DNA of 64,000 nucleotides from UBA1845 sp002338715 (GTDB taxonomy: Bacteria; Planctomycetota; Phycisphaerae; UBA1845): the NCBI GenBank assembly GCA_035344155.1, contig DAORAL010000010.1, positions 1 through 64,000 of the forward strand, given 5' to 3'. Numbering within the stretch: the stretch's first letter is position 1; each line of letters begins with the position of its first letter. This document shows, in pieces, positions 18,096-26,267 of the stretch. Both the position numbers and the translations under genes were made by a program. Below the pieces are notes generated by a model, which saw only the letters and a list, made by a program, of their open reading frames with translations, did no database searches and was not told the DNA's origin.

Positions 18096-19994
18096 ATGCC
18101 CACAACACCAAGCATACGAAACCGGCTGATGGCAATCGTCGCATTGACCATCATCTTCGCAGTCCAGTCAACCAGCCACGCCGCTGACGTCACGCTCTTT
18201 GCCGACGACTTTGACAGCGGAACGTCAGCCGCCCACTGGTCCACGATCAGCGATGGCGGCGACTTCACCGCCGACTTCGCCTTCGACTACAGCACGCGCG
18301 GGATCGCGCCGGCTCCGAACACCACGGGCGGGACAACCATCGGCATGCACCTCACCGTCAACAGCACCGATGCAACCCCCGCACTCGATGCGGTCAATGC
18401 GTATCTGAACTCGATGACGTTTGAAGGCGACTACATTCTGCGCTTTGACATGTGGCTTAATTACAACGGTGGCGCGGGCGGTGGCACCGGCTCGACGCAA
18501 TTCGCCCTGATCGGCGTCGGTCATTCAGCCGCGCAATCGGTCTGGGCCAACAGCCCGACGAGTGACGGCCATTGGTTCGGCATCACCGGTGAAGGCGGCG
18601 ACAGCAACGATTACCGCGCCTACCGCGGTGCGCAACTGCTTTCTGTCGATGAATCAACGCTCTCAGCCATCAGCCGCAACCACACCGACGTCTTCTACCA
18701 GACGTTCTTCACCTCGCCCACGTACGAATCGCAAGGCGCACCGGGCAAGCACTGGGTCGAAGTCGAAGTGTCGTACATCGCCGGCGTGCTCGAGTGGCAC
18801 ATCAACGGGCGACTGTTCGCTATTCGCGAAGAACCCAACATCGCGCCTGGGGCCATCATGCTCGGATTGATGGACACGTTCACCTCGATCGCCAGCCCAG
18901 CCACCGATACCTTCGCCCTCTTCGACAACGTCCGCGTCGTCGCCCCCGATTGCGACAACAACGCCCAACCCGATTTTGCAGAGATCGCAGCCGACCCCGA
19001 ACTCGACTGCAACAGCAACGACTTCCTCGACACCTGCGAAACGCTTTCGGATGGCGACTTCGATGACGATGGCGACGTGGACCTCACCGACTTTGACGGA
19101 TTCGTCGATTGCCTCGCCGGTCCGGACATTCTATTGACCAACCCATCGAACCCGTGTGAAGCCCTTTGTCTGCAAGCCTTCGACAACGGCGGCGATGATT
19201 CGGTCGACTTAGCCGACTTCTCTGCGTTCCAACGATCGCTGACCATCTCAGCCATTCCGCCAAGACCTGCTGGCGCACCGACCGGTACGCAACTAGCCGC
19301 GGAGATCGCCGGCCTGTCGCGCGTCGATCGCGAAGCCCGCATCCTCGCCGAAATCACGTCGGGCAACGTCCCCGGATTCCTCCGCGAGTTTGTACCGATC
19401 AACGTCAGCCGCGTCATCGCCAGCAATACGGTGAACGCGACATACTTCGTGTCCAACGACTACCTAGCCGCCGGCATCGAGCGCGACTTCGTGCGCATGC
19501 CCATGAGCCCGCTCATCGCCCAGCCAATCGCCGACGCGTTCGACTGCCTGCTGCCCACGCGCCGAATGGTCAACGACATCTACACGCAAGCGACAACCAA
19601 ACTCGCGCCGCAACCCATCAGCCCCACGACCACCGACATCGCCCGCATGACCACCATGCTGCGGCACCATCGCATCGTCGAAGGACAACAGGGCGCACTG
19701 CCGCTGACCAACCTCATCGGCGGCATCAAGAAAGACGTGGTCATCACCACGCAACTGCCCGCAAACCCGAACAAGGTCGCGATCTACGGCTGGCATCAGC
19801 TCAACGGCTCGCCCATTCAACCGCTGTACCTCGGGCACGTGGATTTCTACGCGGACTACAGCCACGGTATTCGGCTGGTGTATAAAACGATGATCGTCGA
19901 TGGCGTCGAAATGCCCGTCGCGCAGGTGCTCGCCGACCCGCAGCTGAACGTACTCATCAGCGACGAGGGCGTCCTGACGTCGCCAAGCTATTGA
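18096..19994 (+). CDS. Exported protein: lectin-like module, calcium-loop repeats and conserved C-terminal domain
   Basis: A 632-residue secreted protein. Signal peptide to about 30 (SHA). Residues 35-270 match the concanavalin-like module of the SGNH protein encoded opposite (compare DDFDSGTSAAHW and FDYSTRGIAPAPNTTGG with DDFDSDTSASW and FDYSTRSIPSAPNSTGG). Calcium-loop and dockerin-like repeats follow (DCNSNDFLDTCE, GDFDDDGDVDLTDFDGF). The last 220 residues are a different, well-formed domain with GWHQLNGSPIQPLYLGHVDF and ADYSHGIRLV; I recall no named function for it. Start chosen by the AGGGA site and signal peptide. Only 36 bp separate it from the next gene, so the two may be cotranscribed. 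Confidence 0.7.
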   Translation: MPTTPSIRNRLMAIVALTIIFAVQSTSHAADVTLFADDFDSGTSAAHWSTISDGGDFTADFAFDYSTRGIAPAPNTTGGTTIGMHLTVNSTDATPALDAVNAYLNSMTFEGDYILRFDMWLNYNGGAGGGTGSTQFALIGVGHSAAQSVWANSPTSDGHWFGITGEGGDSNDYRAYRGAQLLSVDESTLSAISRNHTDVFYQTFFTSPTYESQGAPGKHWVEVEVSYIAGVLEWHINGRLFAIREEPNIAPGAIMLGLMDTFTSIASPATDTFALFDNVRVVAPDCDNNAQPDFAEIAADPELDCNSNDFLDTCETLSDGDFDDDGDVDLTDFDGFVDCLAGPDILLTNPSNPCEALCLQAFDNGGDDSVDLADFSAFQRSLTISAIPPRPAGAPTGTQLAAEIAGLSRVDREARILAEITSGNVPGFLREFVPINVSRVIASNTVNATYFVSNDYLAAGIERDFVRMPMSPLIAQPIADAFDCLLPTRRMVNDIYTQATTKLAPQPISPTTTDIARMTTMLRHHRIVEGQQGALPLTNLIGGIKKDVVITTQLPANPNKVAIYGWHQLNGSPIQPLYLGHVDFYADYSHGIRLVYKTMIVDGVEMPVAQVLADPQLNVLISDEGVLTSPSY

Positions 19995-20030
19995 CCTTCA
20001 GCCCGATCGAAAGCAAACTCGCTGGCTATC

Positions 20031-21038
20031 ATGCAAAAGAAACTCTTGATCCACGCGTTTTGTATCATCGGGCTCCTTACCGTAGCGCCGGTCACAAGAG
20101 CAGCCGACCCGCACAAGCTCCCCGGGTTCACCGTCAGTCCGCACTACGACGAACAAATCCTCGACCTGACCATCGATCCCGAGGTCATCGTGCAAATCAA
20201 CGCACCCGCGGCTGACAAGTTCGACGCAAGCAAGCCGGTGCGCCTCGTGATCTTCGCGCTCCCCAATGGCAACACCATCGACCAGACCGTCGGCAAACAA
20301 ATGACCGAAGGTCTCGACTGGCACTACAACATCCAGCACATCGGCGCGCAGACCCGCGTCCTTCGCAACACACTCGACGACTGCAACCTCGTCGTCGCCT
20401 ACTTACAAGCCGAGAAACGCAGTTGGCCCCACTGGCGACGCACCCAGGAAAACAGCAACGCCCGAATTGTCGAGATCATTGAGGCATTGCGCAAGCGATT
20501 TGAAGGGTTGGAATGCACCGTCGAACTGACCGCCCACAGTGGCGGCGGTAGTTTTCTCTTCGGATTCATCGAAGCCAGCGACCCCATCCCCAACTGGGTC
20601 ACACGATTCATCTGGCTCGATGCCAACTACGGATTCGACGAGGAAAAACACGGCAAGAAACTGGCAACGTGGCTGAATGCCGACGCGAAACACGCCCTTG
20701 GCGCGTACTCATATGACGATCGCGATGTGAAGTTCAACGGCAAGCCGATCGTCAGCGCCACCGGTGGCACGTTCCGACGAACGGAAGACATGAAGACGTT
20801 CTTTACCGACCCGTTCAAACTCAAAGAGGAAAAGCTGGAGTCGTTCAAGCGCTTCCGCAGTGCGGACAATCGACTTGAACTCGTCCAGATCGACAACCCC
20901 GAAAAGAAAATCCTCCACACCGTCATGGTCGAGCGCAATGGATTCATCCACGCCCTAACCTTGGGCAGCAAGTGGGAAGATCGCGTCGCCCCCTTCTGGA
21001 GCGATCGGGCGTATACGGACTACATCCAACCGAACTAG
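20031..21038 (+). CDS. Exported alpha/beta-hydrolase-like protein
   Basis: A 335-residue secreted protein. Signal peptide to about residue 24 (TRA). The core has features of an alpha/beta hydrolase: a strand with RLVIFALPNGNT, then a nucleophile elbow TAHSGGGSFLFGF around residue 165, with Ser in HSGGG. A later DNPEKKILHTVMVERNGFIHAL could carry the catalytic His. Length fits the fold. The substrate is unknown. It follows the DYSHG-domain protein by 36 bp in the same direction, so the pair may act together outside the cytoplasm, for instance on a polymer; that is inference from position only. Confidence 0.65.
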   Translation: MQKKLLIHAFCIIGLLTVAPVTRAADPHKLPGFTVSPHYDEQILDLTIDPEVIVQINAPAADKFDASKPVRLVIFALPNGNTIDQTVGKQMTEGLDWHYNIQHIGAQTRVLRNTLDDCNLVVAYLQAEKRSWPHWRRTQENSNARIVEIIEALRKRFEGLECTVELTAHSGGGSFLFGFIEASDPIPNWVTRFIWLDANYGFDEEKHGKKLATWLNADAKHALGAYSYDDRDVKFNGKPIVSATGGTFRRTEDMKTFFTDPFKLKEEKLESFKRFRSADNRLELVQIDNPEKKILHTVMVERNGFIHALTLGSKWEDRVAPFWSDRAYTDYIQPN

Positions 21039-21053
21039 CAAACCCGCCAAGTC

Positions 21054-21080
21054 GTCATTCCCACGCATGCGGGAATCCAG
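21054..21080 (+). repeat. REP-like palindrome
   Basis: Variant copy with core CATTCCCACGCATGCGGGAAT, in tandem with 21095-21121, between convergent genes. Confidence 0.8.
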
Positions 21081-21094
21081 GGGAAAGCAAGGTC

Positions 21095-21121
21095 GTCATT
21101 CCCGCGCAGGCGGGAATCCAG
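21095..21121 (+). repeat. REP-like palindrome
   Basis: Copy of the 27-bp unit, same orientation as 21054-21080 and 41 bp from it (start to start). A degenerate inverted piece may follow around 21195-21230. Confidence 0.85.
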
Positions 21122-21230
21122 GAGCAAGCAAAACCAAGGTTGATAAGGACCAACCACCGTCCGGCGCAGCGACAAATCGAAGTAACGCCACCCCTGGATC
21201 GAAATCGCGTCAGGCGATCGCGAATGACAA

Positions 21231-21692
21231 CTACACTTCGTTCGGCTTGCTCGTCCAACCCTCAGCCGCCGTCGAATAATCGAGCAGTTCACCCGGTGCA
21301 AAGTACAGCGCAATCTCCGTCTCTGCTGTCTCGGGCGCATCGCTACCGTGAATCAGGTTGAAGGTCTTGCTGATACCGAAGTCGCCGCGAATGGTGCCCG
21401 GCTCGGCGTCGAACCCGAAGGTCGCACCCATCAACTTACGCGACACGGTGATCGCATTCGGACCAGCCAGCGCCAACACCACCACCGGACCGCTGGTGAT
21501 GTACTCGATCAAACCGGGGTAGAACGGCTTGCCAACGTGCGGGGCATAGTGCTTTTCTGCCAGCGACTTTTCGATCTGCATGAGCTTCATGCCCGAAAGC
21601 GTCAGCCCCTTGTCCTCAAAGCGCTGAATCACCCGGCCAATGAGTCGCCGCTGCACACAATCCGGTTTGAGAATAATCAGTGTCTTTTCCAA
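21231..21692 (-). CDS. ndk: Nucleoside diphosphate kinase
   Basis: A 153-residue protein of normal length. It transfers the gamma-phosphate of ATP to other nucleoside diphosphates through a phospho-histidine. MEKTLIILKPDCVQRRLIG is the usual N-terminus, and the active site NLIHGSDAPETA contains the catalytic His (about residue 115) in the NxxHGSD signature. The last 15 residues are a little longer than in E. coli. AAGGAGCGAG lies just before the ATG. It is separate from the his operon downstream in the same orientation by about 200 bp, and has no other partner. Housekeeping, cytoplasmic. Confidence 0.96.
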   Translation of the reverse strand: MEKTLIILKPDCVQRRLIGRVIQRFEDKGLTLSGMKLMQIEKSLAEKHYAPHVGKPFYPGLIEYITSGPVVVLALAGPNAITVSRKLMGATFGFDAEPGTIRGDFGISKTFNLIHGSDAPETAETEIALYFAPGELLDYSTAAEGWTSKPNEV

Positions 21693-21889
21693 AACTCGCT
21701 CCTTGTCGATTCAAACCGGCAAAGCCGAACCGCCCGCCAGCATCGTTACCATGGGAATCCAAGCCCGATTCGACCCCAAAAATGCCGTAAAAAATGAGTC
21801 GTCGGGCGGGTAATCTAGGAGTTGCGGATCAAAGGGTCAACCCAGCCAACCGGACGCGGGCAAATCGCACGTCGATGGGCAAAACGGGC

Positions 21890-23134
21890 CTATTCGGGCT
21901 TGATGCGGCTTCGAAGCTCAGCTGCCACCTGCTCGGGCGTCACTCCGTCAGCCACCATCTTCACGCAGAGATGATAGAGCACGTCGGCACACTCCCAGCG
22001 CATGTTCGCCCGGTCGGGAGACGCGATCACCTCTTCAATTTCCTCACGCAGCTTGCCAGCGAGCAGCTCGGGATCGGAGAGCAACTTCTGCGTGTAGCTC
22101 GGTTTCTTCGCCTTAGCCAGCGCTTCGAACCGATCCTGCAGCGTGCGATGCACCTCGACGCAGGTATCAAACGTTCGCGGCCCAAAACACGTCGGCGAAC
22201 CCGTGTGACACGTCGGACCAACCTGCTCCACGCGAAACAGAATCGCATCGCGATCGCAATCAAACCGAGCCGACACCAGCTTCTGCGTGTGGCCCGACGT
22301 TTCCCCCTTGCGCCAAAGTTTCTTGCGCGACCGCGACCAGAAGCATCCAACACCTTCGGCCAGTGCCGCATGCAGCGATTCGGCATTGCTGTAGGCCAGC
22401 ATCAACACATCGCCCGTGCGCGCATCCTGCACGATCGTCGGAATCAGACCATGCGCATCAAACGCAACGCCTCGCACCCAGGCGTCGGCTAGGTCCAGTT
22501 TGCTTTCGTAGAGCGCCCGTCCGATCTGCGCGCTGAAACCGGCTTGCACCAACTCGACAACGTCAGCCGCATGCCGAATTCCGCCCGCGACCGTGATGGG
22601 CACATCCACAAGTTCACGAAGCTGCCGCGCCCGCTCAAGATCAACGCCCGCCAGCATTCCCTCGCGCTCCACCTGCGTAAACAAAAACTCGCTGCAATAG
22701 GGGGCTAACTCTTTCGCCCGATCAAACAGATTCGCGTTTGTGTCGCGCGTCCATCCCGAATCAACGACCTTCTCGCCCTTGCTATCGATCGCAGCCACCA
22801 ACCACCCGCGCGGAAACTGTTGGAAGAATTCCACCGACGCCATCGTCCCGATGACAACCTTCTGTGCACCGCGTTTGATCCAGTCGCGCACATCCTGAGC
22901 GCTGCGGATTCCACCGCCAACGCGACACTCCGCCACCTGACAGCACGCTTCGATCAGATCCGTGTTGCTCCCCTTGCTCATTGCCGCATCGAGATCGACC
23001 ACAGCCACCGGACCGTAGCGGTTGAACATCCGCGCCAAGTCCACCGGATCGCGGTTATCGACCAGATGCAAGTCGCGCCCCTGACGAAGCTGAACGGCTT
23101 TCCCGCCTGAAATGTCTATGCTTGGAATAATCAA
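21890..23134 (-). CDS. HisA-HisI-HisE trifunctional histidine biosynthesis fusion
   Basis: A 414-residue fusion of three enzymes that in E. coli are HisA and HisIE. Residues 1-220: HisA barrel (BBM-II isomerase), with Asp7 and Asp117 in IIPSID and AAID and the phosphate loop GGIRHA; the usual late Asp (DGT) is Glu158 in REGM. Residues 226-320: HisI cyclohydrolase with zinc Cys293, Cys309 and Cys316, spaced 16 and 7 as expected. Residues 333-410: HisE pyrophosphohydrolase, with KLREEIEEV and ECADVLYHL. Together it covers steps 2, 3 and 4 of the pathway. It is the last gene of the operon, with ATGA overlap to hisF. HisA is shorter than the free enzyme by about 20 residues. Confidence 0.9.
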   Translation of the reverse strand: MIIPSIDISGGKAVQLRQGRDLHLVDNRDPVDLARMFNRYGPVAVVDLDAAMSKGSNTDLIEACCQVAECRVGGGIRSAQDVRDWIKRGAQKVVIGTMASVEFFQQFPRGWLVAAIDSKGEKVVDSGWTRDTNANLFDRAKELAPYCSEFLFTQVEREGMLAGVDLERARQLRELVDVPITVAGGIRHAADVVELVQAGFSAQIGRALYESKLDLADAWVRGVAFDAHGLIPTIVQDARTGDVLMLAYSNAESLHAALAEGVGCFWSRSRKKLWRKGETSGHTQKLVSARFDCDRDAILFRVEQVGPTCHTGSPTCFGPRTFDTCVEVHRTLQDRFEALAKAKKPSYTQKLLSDPELLAGKLREEIEEVIASPDRANMRWECADVLYHLCVKMVADGVTPEQVAAELRSRIKPE

Positions 23135-23886
23135 AGCCGCACCTCAATCCCCTTGTTTTGCAGCACTTTCTTCACATCGTTGGGCGTGGTCGAGCCGTCA
23201 TGAAAAATCGAAGCAGCCAACCCCGCGTGTGCCCGCGTCTTCGTAAACAGCTCCACAAAGTCAGCCGCACTGCCCGCGCCGCCCGACGCAATCACCGGAA
23301 CCGACACCGCATCGATCACACGTTCAACCAACGCCGTCGCGAACCCGCTTCGCGCACCATCGGCATCCACCGAGTTTAGCAAAATCTCACCGGCACCGAG
23401 TTTGACCGCTTCCCGCGCCCAATCGCAAACAGTTCGATCCGTCACTTCGCGCCCACCGTGCGTCGTGACCATCGCGTCTTCGCCCTGCCCCAATGCGTCA
23501 ATCGAAAGCACCACGCATTGATTGCCAAACTGCCGGGCCAACTCCGCGATCAACGCCGGACGCGTCACAGCCGCAGTATTCACACCAACTTTATCCGCAC
23601 CCGCCCGCAAGAGCGCCTTCGCATCGTCCACGCTCCGCACACCGCCGCCCACCGTAAACGGAATAAACAAAACCTTCGACAATTTTCGGATCAAGTCAAT
23701 CAGAAGCGGACGATCTTCAATCGACGCGGTGACATCGAGAAAGCAAAGCTCGTCAGCCCCGCCGGCCATGTACGCCCGAGCCCGTTCGACCGGATCGCCC
23801 GCATCGCGCAGATTCTTAAACGCAACGCCCTTGACCACGCGCCCTTCGCGAATGTCGAGACATGGGATGATTCGCCGGGCTAACAT
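23131..23886 (-). CDS. hisF: Imidazole glycerol phosphate synthase cyclase subunit HisF
   Basis: A 251-residue TIM barrel, normal length. With HisH it turns PRFAR and ammonia into imidazole glycerol phosphate and AICAR. It starts MLARRIIPCLDIREGRVVKG, with the catalytic Asp in CLD; the second catalytic Asp is in VLSIDA near residue 130. Phosphate-binding loops GGGVRS and SGGAGS are intact. The start overlaps the hisH stop by 7 bases and its stop overlaps the next start as ATGA, so translation is coupled. The open frame runs 38 codons upstream, inside hisH, and is not used. Confidence 0.95.
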   Translation of the reverse strand: MLARRIIPCLDIREGRVVKGVAFKNLRDAGDPVERARAYMAGGADELCFLDVTASIEDRPLLIDLIRKLSKVLFIPFTVGGGVRSVDDAKALLRAGADKVGVNTAAVTRPALIAELARQFGNQCVVLSIDALGQGEDAMVTTHGGREVTDRTVCDWAREAVKLGAGEILLNSVDADGARSGFATALVERVIDAVSVPVIASGGAGSAADFVELFTKTRAHAGLAASIFHDGSTTPNDVKKVLQNKGIEVRL

Positions 23887-24479
23887 CGCGCGAACCTTTC
23901 GAGCAGTTGCAAGCCAACCGTTCCACTCTTTTCCGGATGGAACTGAACGCCTCGAACATTGTCGCGACCGACGGCGACGCAGAACTCCGAAGTGCCACAT
24001 TGTGTCACAGCCAGTCGATGGTCAGCCGACACGGGGTCGCAAACGTAGCTGTGCGCGAAGTAATAGTGCGCATCGCGCTCACCTGCGTCAAAAATCGGCG
24101 ATTCGCGCGTCGGGCGGACGCGATTCCAACCCATGTGCGGAACCGTTTCCGTCACCAGCCGAACCACAGCGCCGGGAATCAAACCCAAACCGTCAACACC
24201 CGGCGACTCTTCGCTGGATTCAAGCAGCAACTGCGCCCCAAGGCAGATACCCAACAGCGGCTTACCCGAATCCGCAAAAGCTGCCAACCGTCGATCCTGC
24301 CCGGTCTCAACGAGCGTCTGCATCGCCGATTGAAAATGCCCAACGCCCGGTAGAATCACCCGATCGCATTGGGCAAAGTCCGCGTCCGACTCGGCCAATC
24401 GCCAAGCCATACCAAGGTGGTCAAGCGCATTGGCGAGGCTCTGCATGTTCCCCGCACCATAGTCCACGACGCCGATCAT
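23880..24479 (-). CDS. hisH: Imidazole glycerol phosphate synthase glutaminase subunit HisH
   Basis: A 199-residue class I glutamine amidotransferase. It makes ammonia from glutamine and channels it through HisF. Opening MIGVVDYGAGNMQSL is typical; the nucleophile Cys is in LLGICLGAQLLLESSEES (about residue 81), and the His and Glu of the triad are in VQFHPEKSG. HMGWN, the HisH-specific motif, is present. The ATG overlaps the stop of the HAD gene by 4 bases (ATGA), and its own end overlaps hisF by 7, placing it firmly in the operon. Confidence 0.95.
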   Translation of the reverse strand: MIGVVDYGAGNMQSLANALDHLGMAWRLAESDADFAQCDRVILPGVGHFQSAMQTLVETGQDRRLAAFADSGKPLLGICLGAQLLLESSEESPGVDGLGLIPGAVVRLVTETVPHMGWNRVRPTRESPIFDAGERDAHYYFAHSYVCDPVSADHRLAVTQCGTSEFCVAVGRDNVRGVQFHPEKSGTVGLQLLERFARC

Positions 24480-25498
24480 GCCCGACTTTCCACGCAACCG
24501 GCGCAACCCGAAAGCCACATTTCGCAGTCAGCCAGTCGCGGCGCCACCAGACCCGTCAACGCACTGCCCGCGATCGCTTCCCGCACGTCCTCCGGCGACA
24601 AACCCGAATCGATATGCACATAGGTCACCGCCAATCCCAACGCCCGCGCCCGCTGAGCGGCTTCAAAGTCTGCCGGCGCATCGCCAACGTAAACAACGTC
24701 CCGTACCGCTGCCGTCGAATCAACGGCGCCACTTCGACACGCCTTGATCGCCGTCTCAAAACCCAGCGCCGCACAAAGCAGCGGAAACGGGTGCGGCTTG
24801 GCCAGGTGTGACAGACTCAAACGCGCCTCTGCCGCGACGGCTTGGTCGTTGGTCACGATGCGGTCCCGATCGAAACAATCAAGAATGCCAAGATGTGACA
24901 TCGGCTCAACCGTTTCCGACTCCGCCCGCGACGTACAAACGCCCAGCGTGTATCCGGCTCCCTTCAATCGCTCAAACAACGCGCGCAAATCATTGGCGGG
25001 AAGGACCGGTACCTGTCGTTCAAACGACCAGCCAATCCGCGCCCAATCAACCTCGTCCGATTCTTCAAAGATAAGTTGAAATTCAGCGACGACTTCCTGA
25101 AAGAACGCACCGCTGCGCTCGATACCGAATCGATTCAACGGGTCCGAAACTTCGCCCTCGCGCCAAAGTGCTTCCATCCCGCGCTTGAGACGCGTCGCAA
25201 AGCCCGCATAGCGCCTGGAATTCAGTTCGCCCAGGAGCGCGGCTCGGCGGGAATCGTCTTCCACCGCCCGAATCATCACAGCCGCAAGATCCCAGTTCGA
25301 ATTGCAGCCGCGTCCCTTCGTCACGCCCTGCACGCAATCGTCCACAAAGCAAGCCGAACTCAACGACTCCCATCGGGCAGGCGCACCGCACGACATGCCA
25401 AAACGGTGCATCATGGTCACGAGCGCCGTATTCCAATACGGCATCTCATCCATGAACACGCCGTCGGCATCGAGTATGAGCAAAGGGTTGGGTCGCAT
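24476..25498 (-). CDS. HAD-superfamily phosphatase in his operon
   Basis: A 340-residue HAD hydrolase. Motif I is LLILDADGV with both aspartates, motif II VCTSRAE, motif III Lys in AKPHPFPLL, motif IV YVGDAPADFEAA. A helical cap of about 130 residues sits between motifs I and II, so it is a C1-type member resembling phosphoglycolate phosphatases. Its place between hisB and hisH, with 4-base overlap to hisH, suggests it could be the histidinol-phosphatase, since no other one is visible here; that step is done by unrelated enzymes in different bacteria. A GTG at 25513 overlapping the hisB stop is an alternative start. Confidence 0.8.
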   Translation of the reverse strand: MRPNPLLILDADGVFMDEMPYWNTALVTMMHRFGMSCGAPARWESLSSACFVDDCVQGVTKGRGCNSNWDLAAVMIRAVEDDSRRAALLGELNSRRYAGFATRLKRGMEALWREGEVSDPLNRFGIERSGAFFQEVVAEFQLIFEESDEVDWARIGWSFERQVPVLPANDLRALFERLKGAGYTLGVCTSRAESETVEPMSHLGILDCFDRDRIVTNDQAVAAEARLSLSHLAKPHPFPLLCAALGFETAIKACRSGAVDSTAAVRDVVYVGDAPADFEAAQRARALGLAVTYVHIDSGLSPEDVREAIAGSALTGLVAPRLADCEMWLSGCAGCVESRA

Positions 25499-25509
25499 GG
25501 GCGTTACTC

Positions 25510-26214
25510 TCACTTCTTCTTAATCACTTTGGTTTCATAGCGCGGCGGACCAGCCAACCCGCTGCCATCACCGGGCAGCCGGACACTCGTCCCCAGCGCC
25601 ACCCCGACCGCATCCCCCAGCGCCCGGAAAATCACTTCATACACGTGGTGCAGATTCGTCCCAGCCCGCACCGAAACCATCAACGTCGCCCCACTGCCCA
25701 GCGCAAATCCATCCAGGAATTGTCGCAGATTCGTTCCGAAACACTGACCGGCTTGCGTTCCGTCTGCCGCGTACCACGAATCGACAAACCCATCGATGTC
25801 GAGCCCCGGTTCAACGCACCACGTGCATCGCGGCCGCGACTCCAATCCGATCTCAACCGATGCCGACGCGTCATCCATCACCCCCGAACACGACGCACGC
25901 CCGATGATGCCAACCGCATCCGTCCGTTCCCGCGCGATCGCAGCCACCCCGGCACCGAGCAACTGACCCATGTCTTCGCAAAGCACATGATCAAACTGCC
26001 ACGAACCGGGCCAATCTGCTTGAGCGGTGGACGCAACGATCCCCGAACCGCGCGAAAAGTGATCGACAAAGTGCGACAACAACCGGTTGGGAATGTCCAG
26101 CGAATCAAACGCCCCCGTACGCGGCGACAGCGTCAGCGAAAACTCCGTCTCTGCCGTCCGGCGCGACACCTGCAAGGGCGAAAATGTTGGCTTGATTTCG
26201 TTCTTCATGTTCAT
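25510..26214 (-). CDS. hisB: Imidazoleglycerol-phosphate dehydratase HisB, divergent
   Basis: A 234-residue protein of the IGPD family by order of motifs and by operon position. The enzyme normally binds two Mn ions through two HHxxE motifs. Here the second is intact (HHVYE, residues 189-193) but the first reads HVLCE (76-80), losing one ligand His; the usual HGG (after the DH helix) is RGSG, and the His of EHFF is Gln165 in RQFLDG. MDDASASVEIGLESRP matches the MDEALA region. About 25 residues longer than most free HisB. Either it has lost or changed activity, or metal binding differs. Start is uncertain by two codons; no strong ribosome site. Confidence 0.7.
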   Translation of the reverse strand: MNMKNEIKPTFSPLQVSRRTAETEFSLTLSPRTGAFDSLDIPNRLLSHFVDHFSRGSGIVASTAQADWPGSWQFDHVLCEDMGQLLGAGVAAIARERTDAVGIIGRASCSGVMDDASASVEIGLESRPRCTWCVEPGLDIDGFVDSWYAADGTQAGQCFGTNLRQFLDGFALGSGATLMVSVRAGTNLHHVYEVIFRALGDAVGVALGTSVRLPGDGSGLAGPPRYETKVIKKK

Positions 26215-26267
26215 ATCAATTCAAACAGTTCAACACGTCCGATTATTAGCCGCAAAACGCGCTGCGA

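Noticed and set aside
21195..21230. Tenth REP-like copy
   Set aside because: Only partial match to the unit; too degenerate to count.
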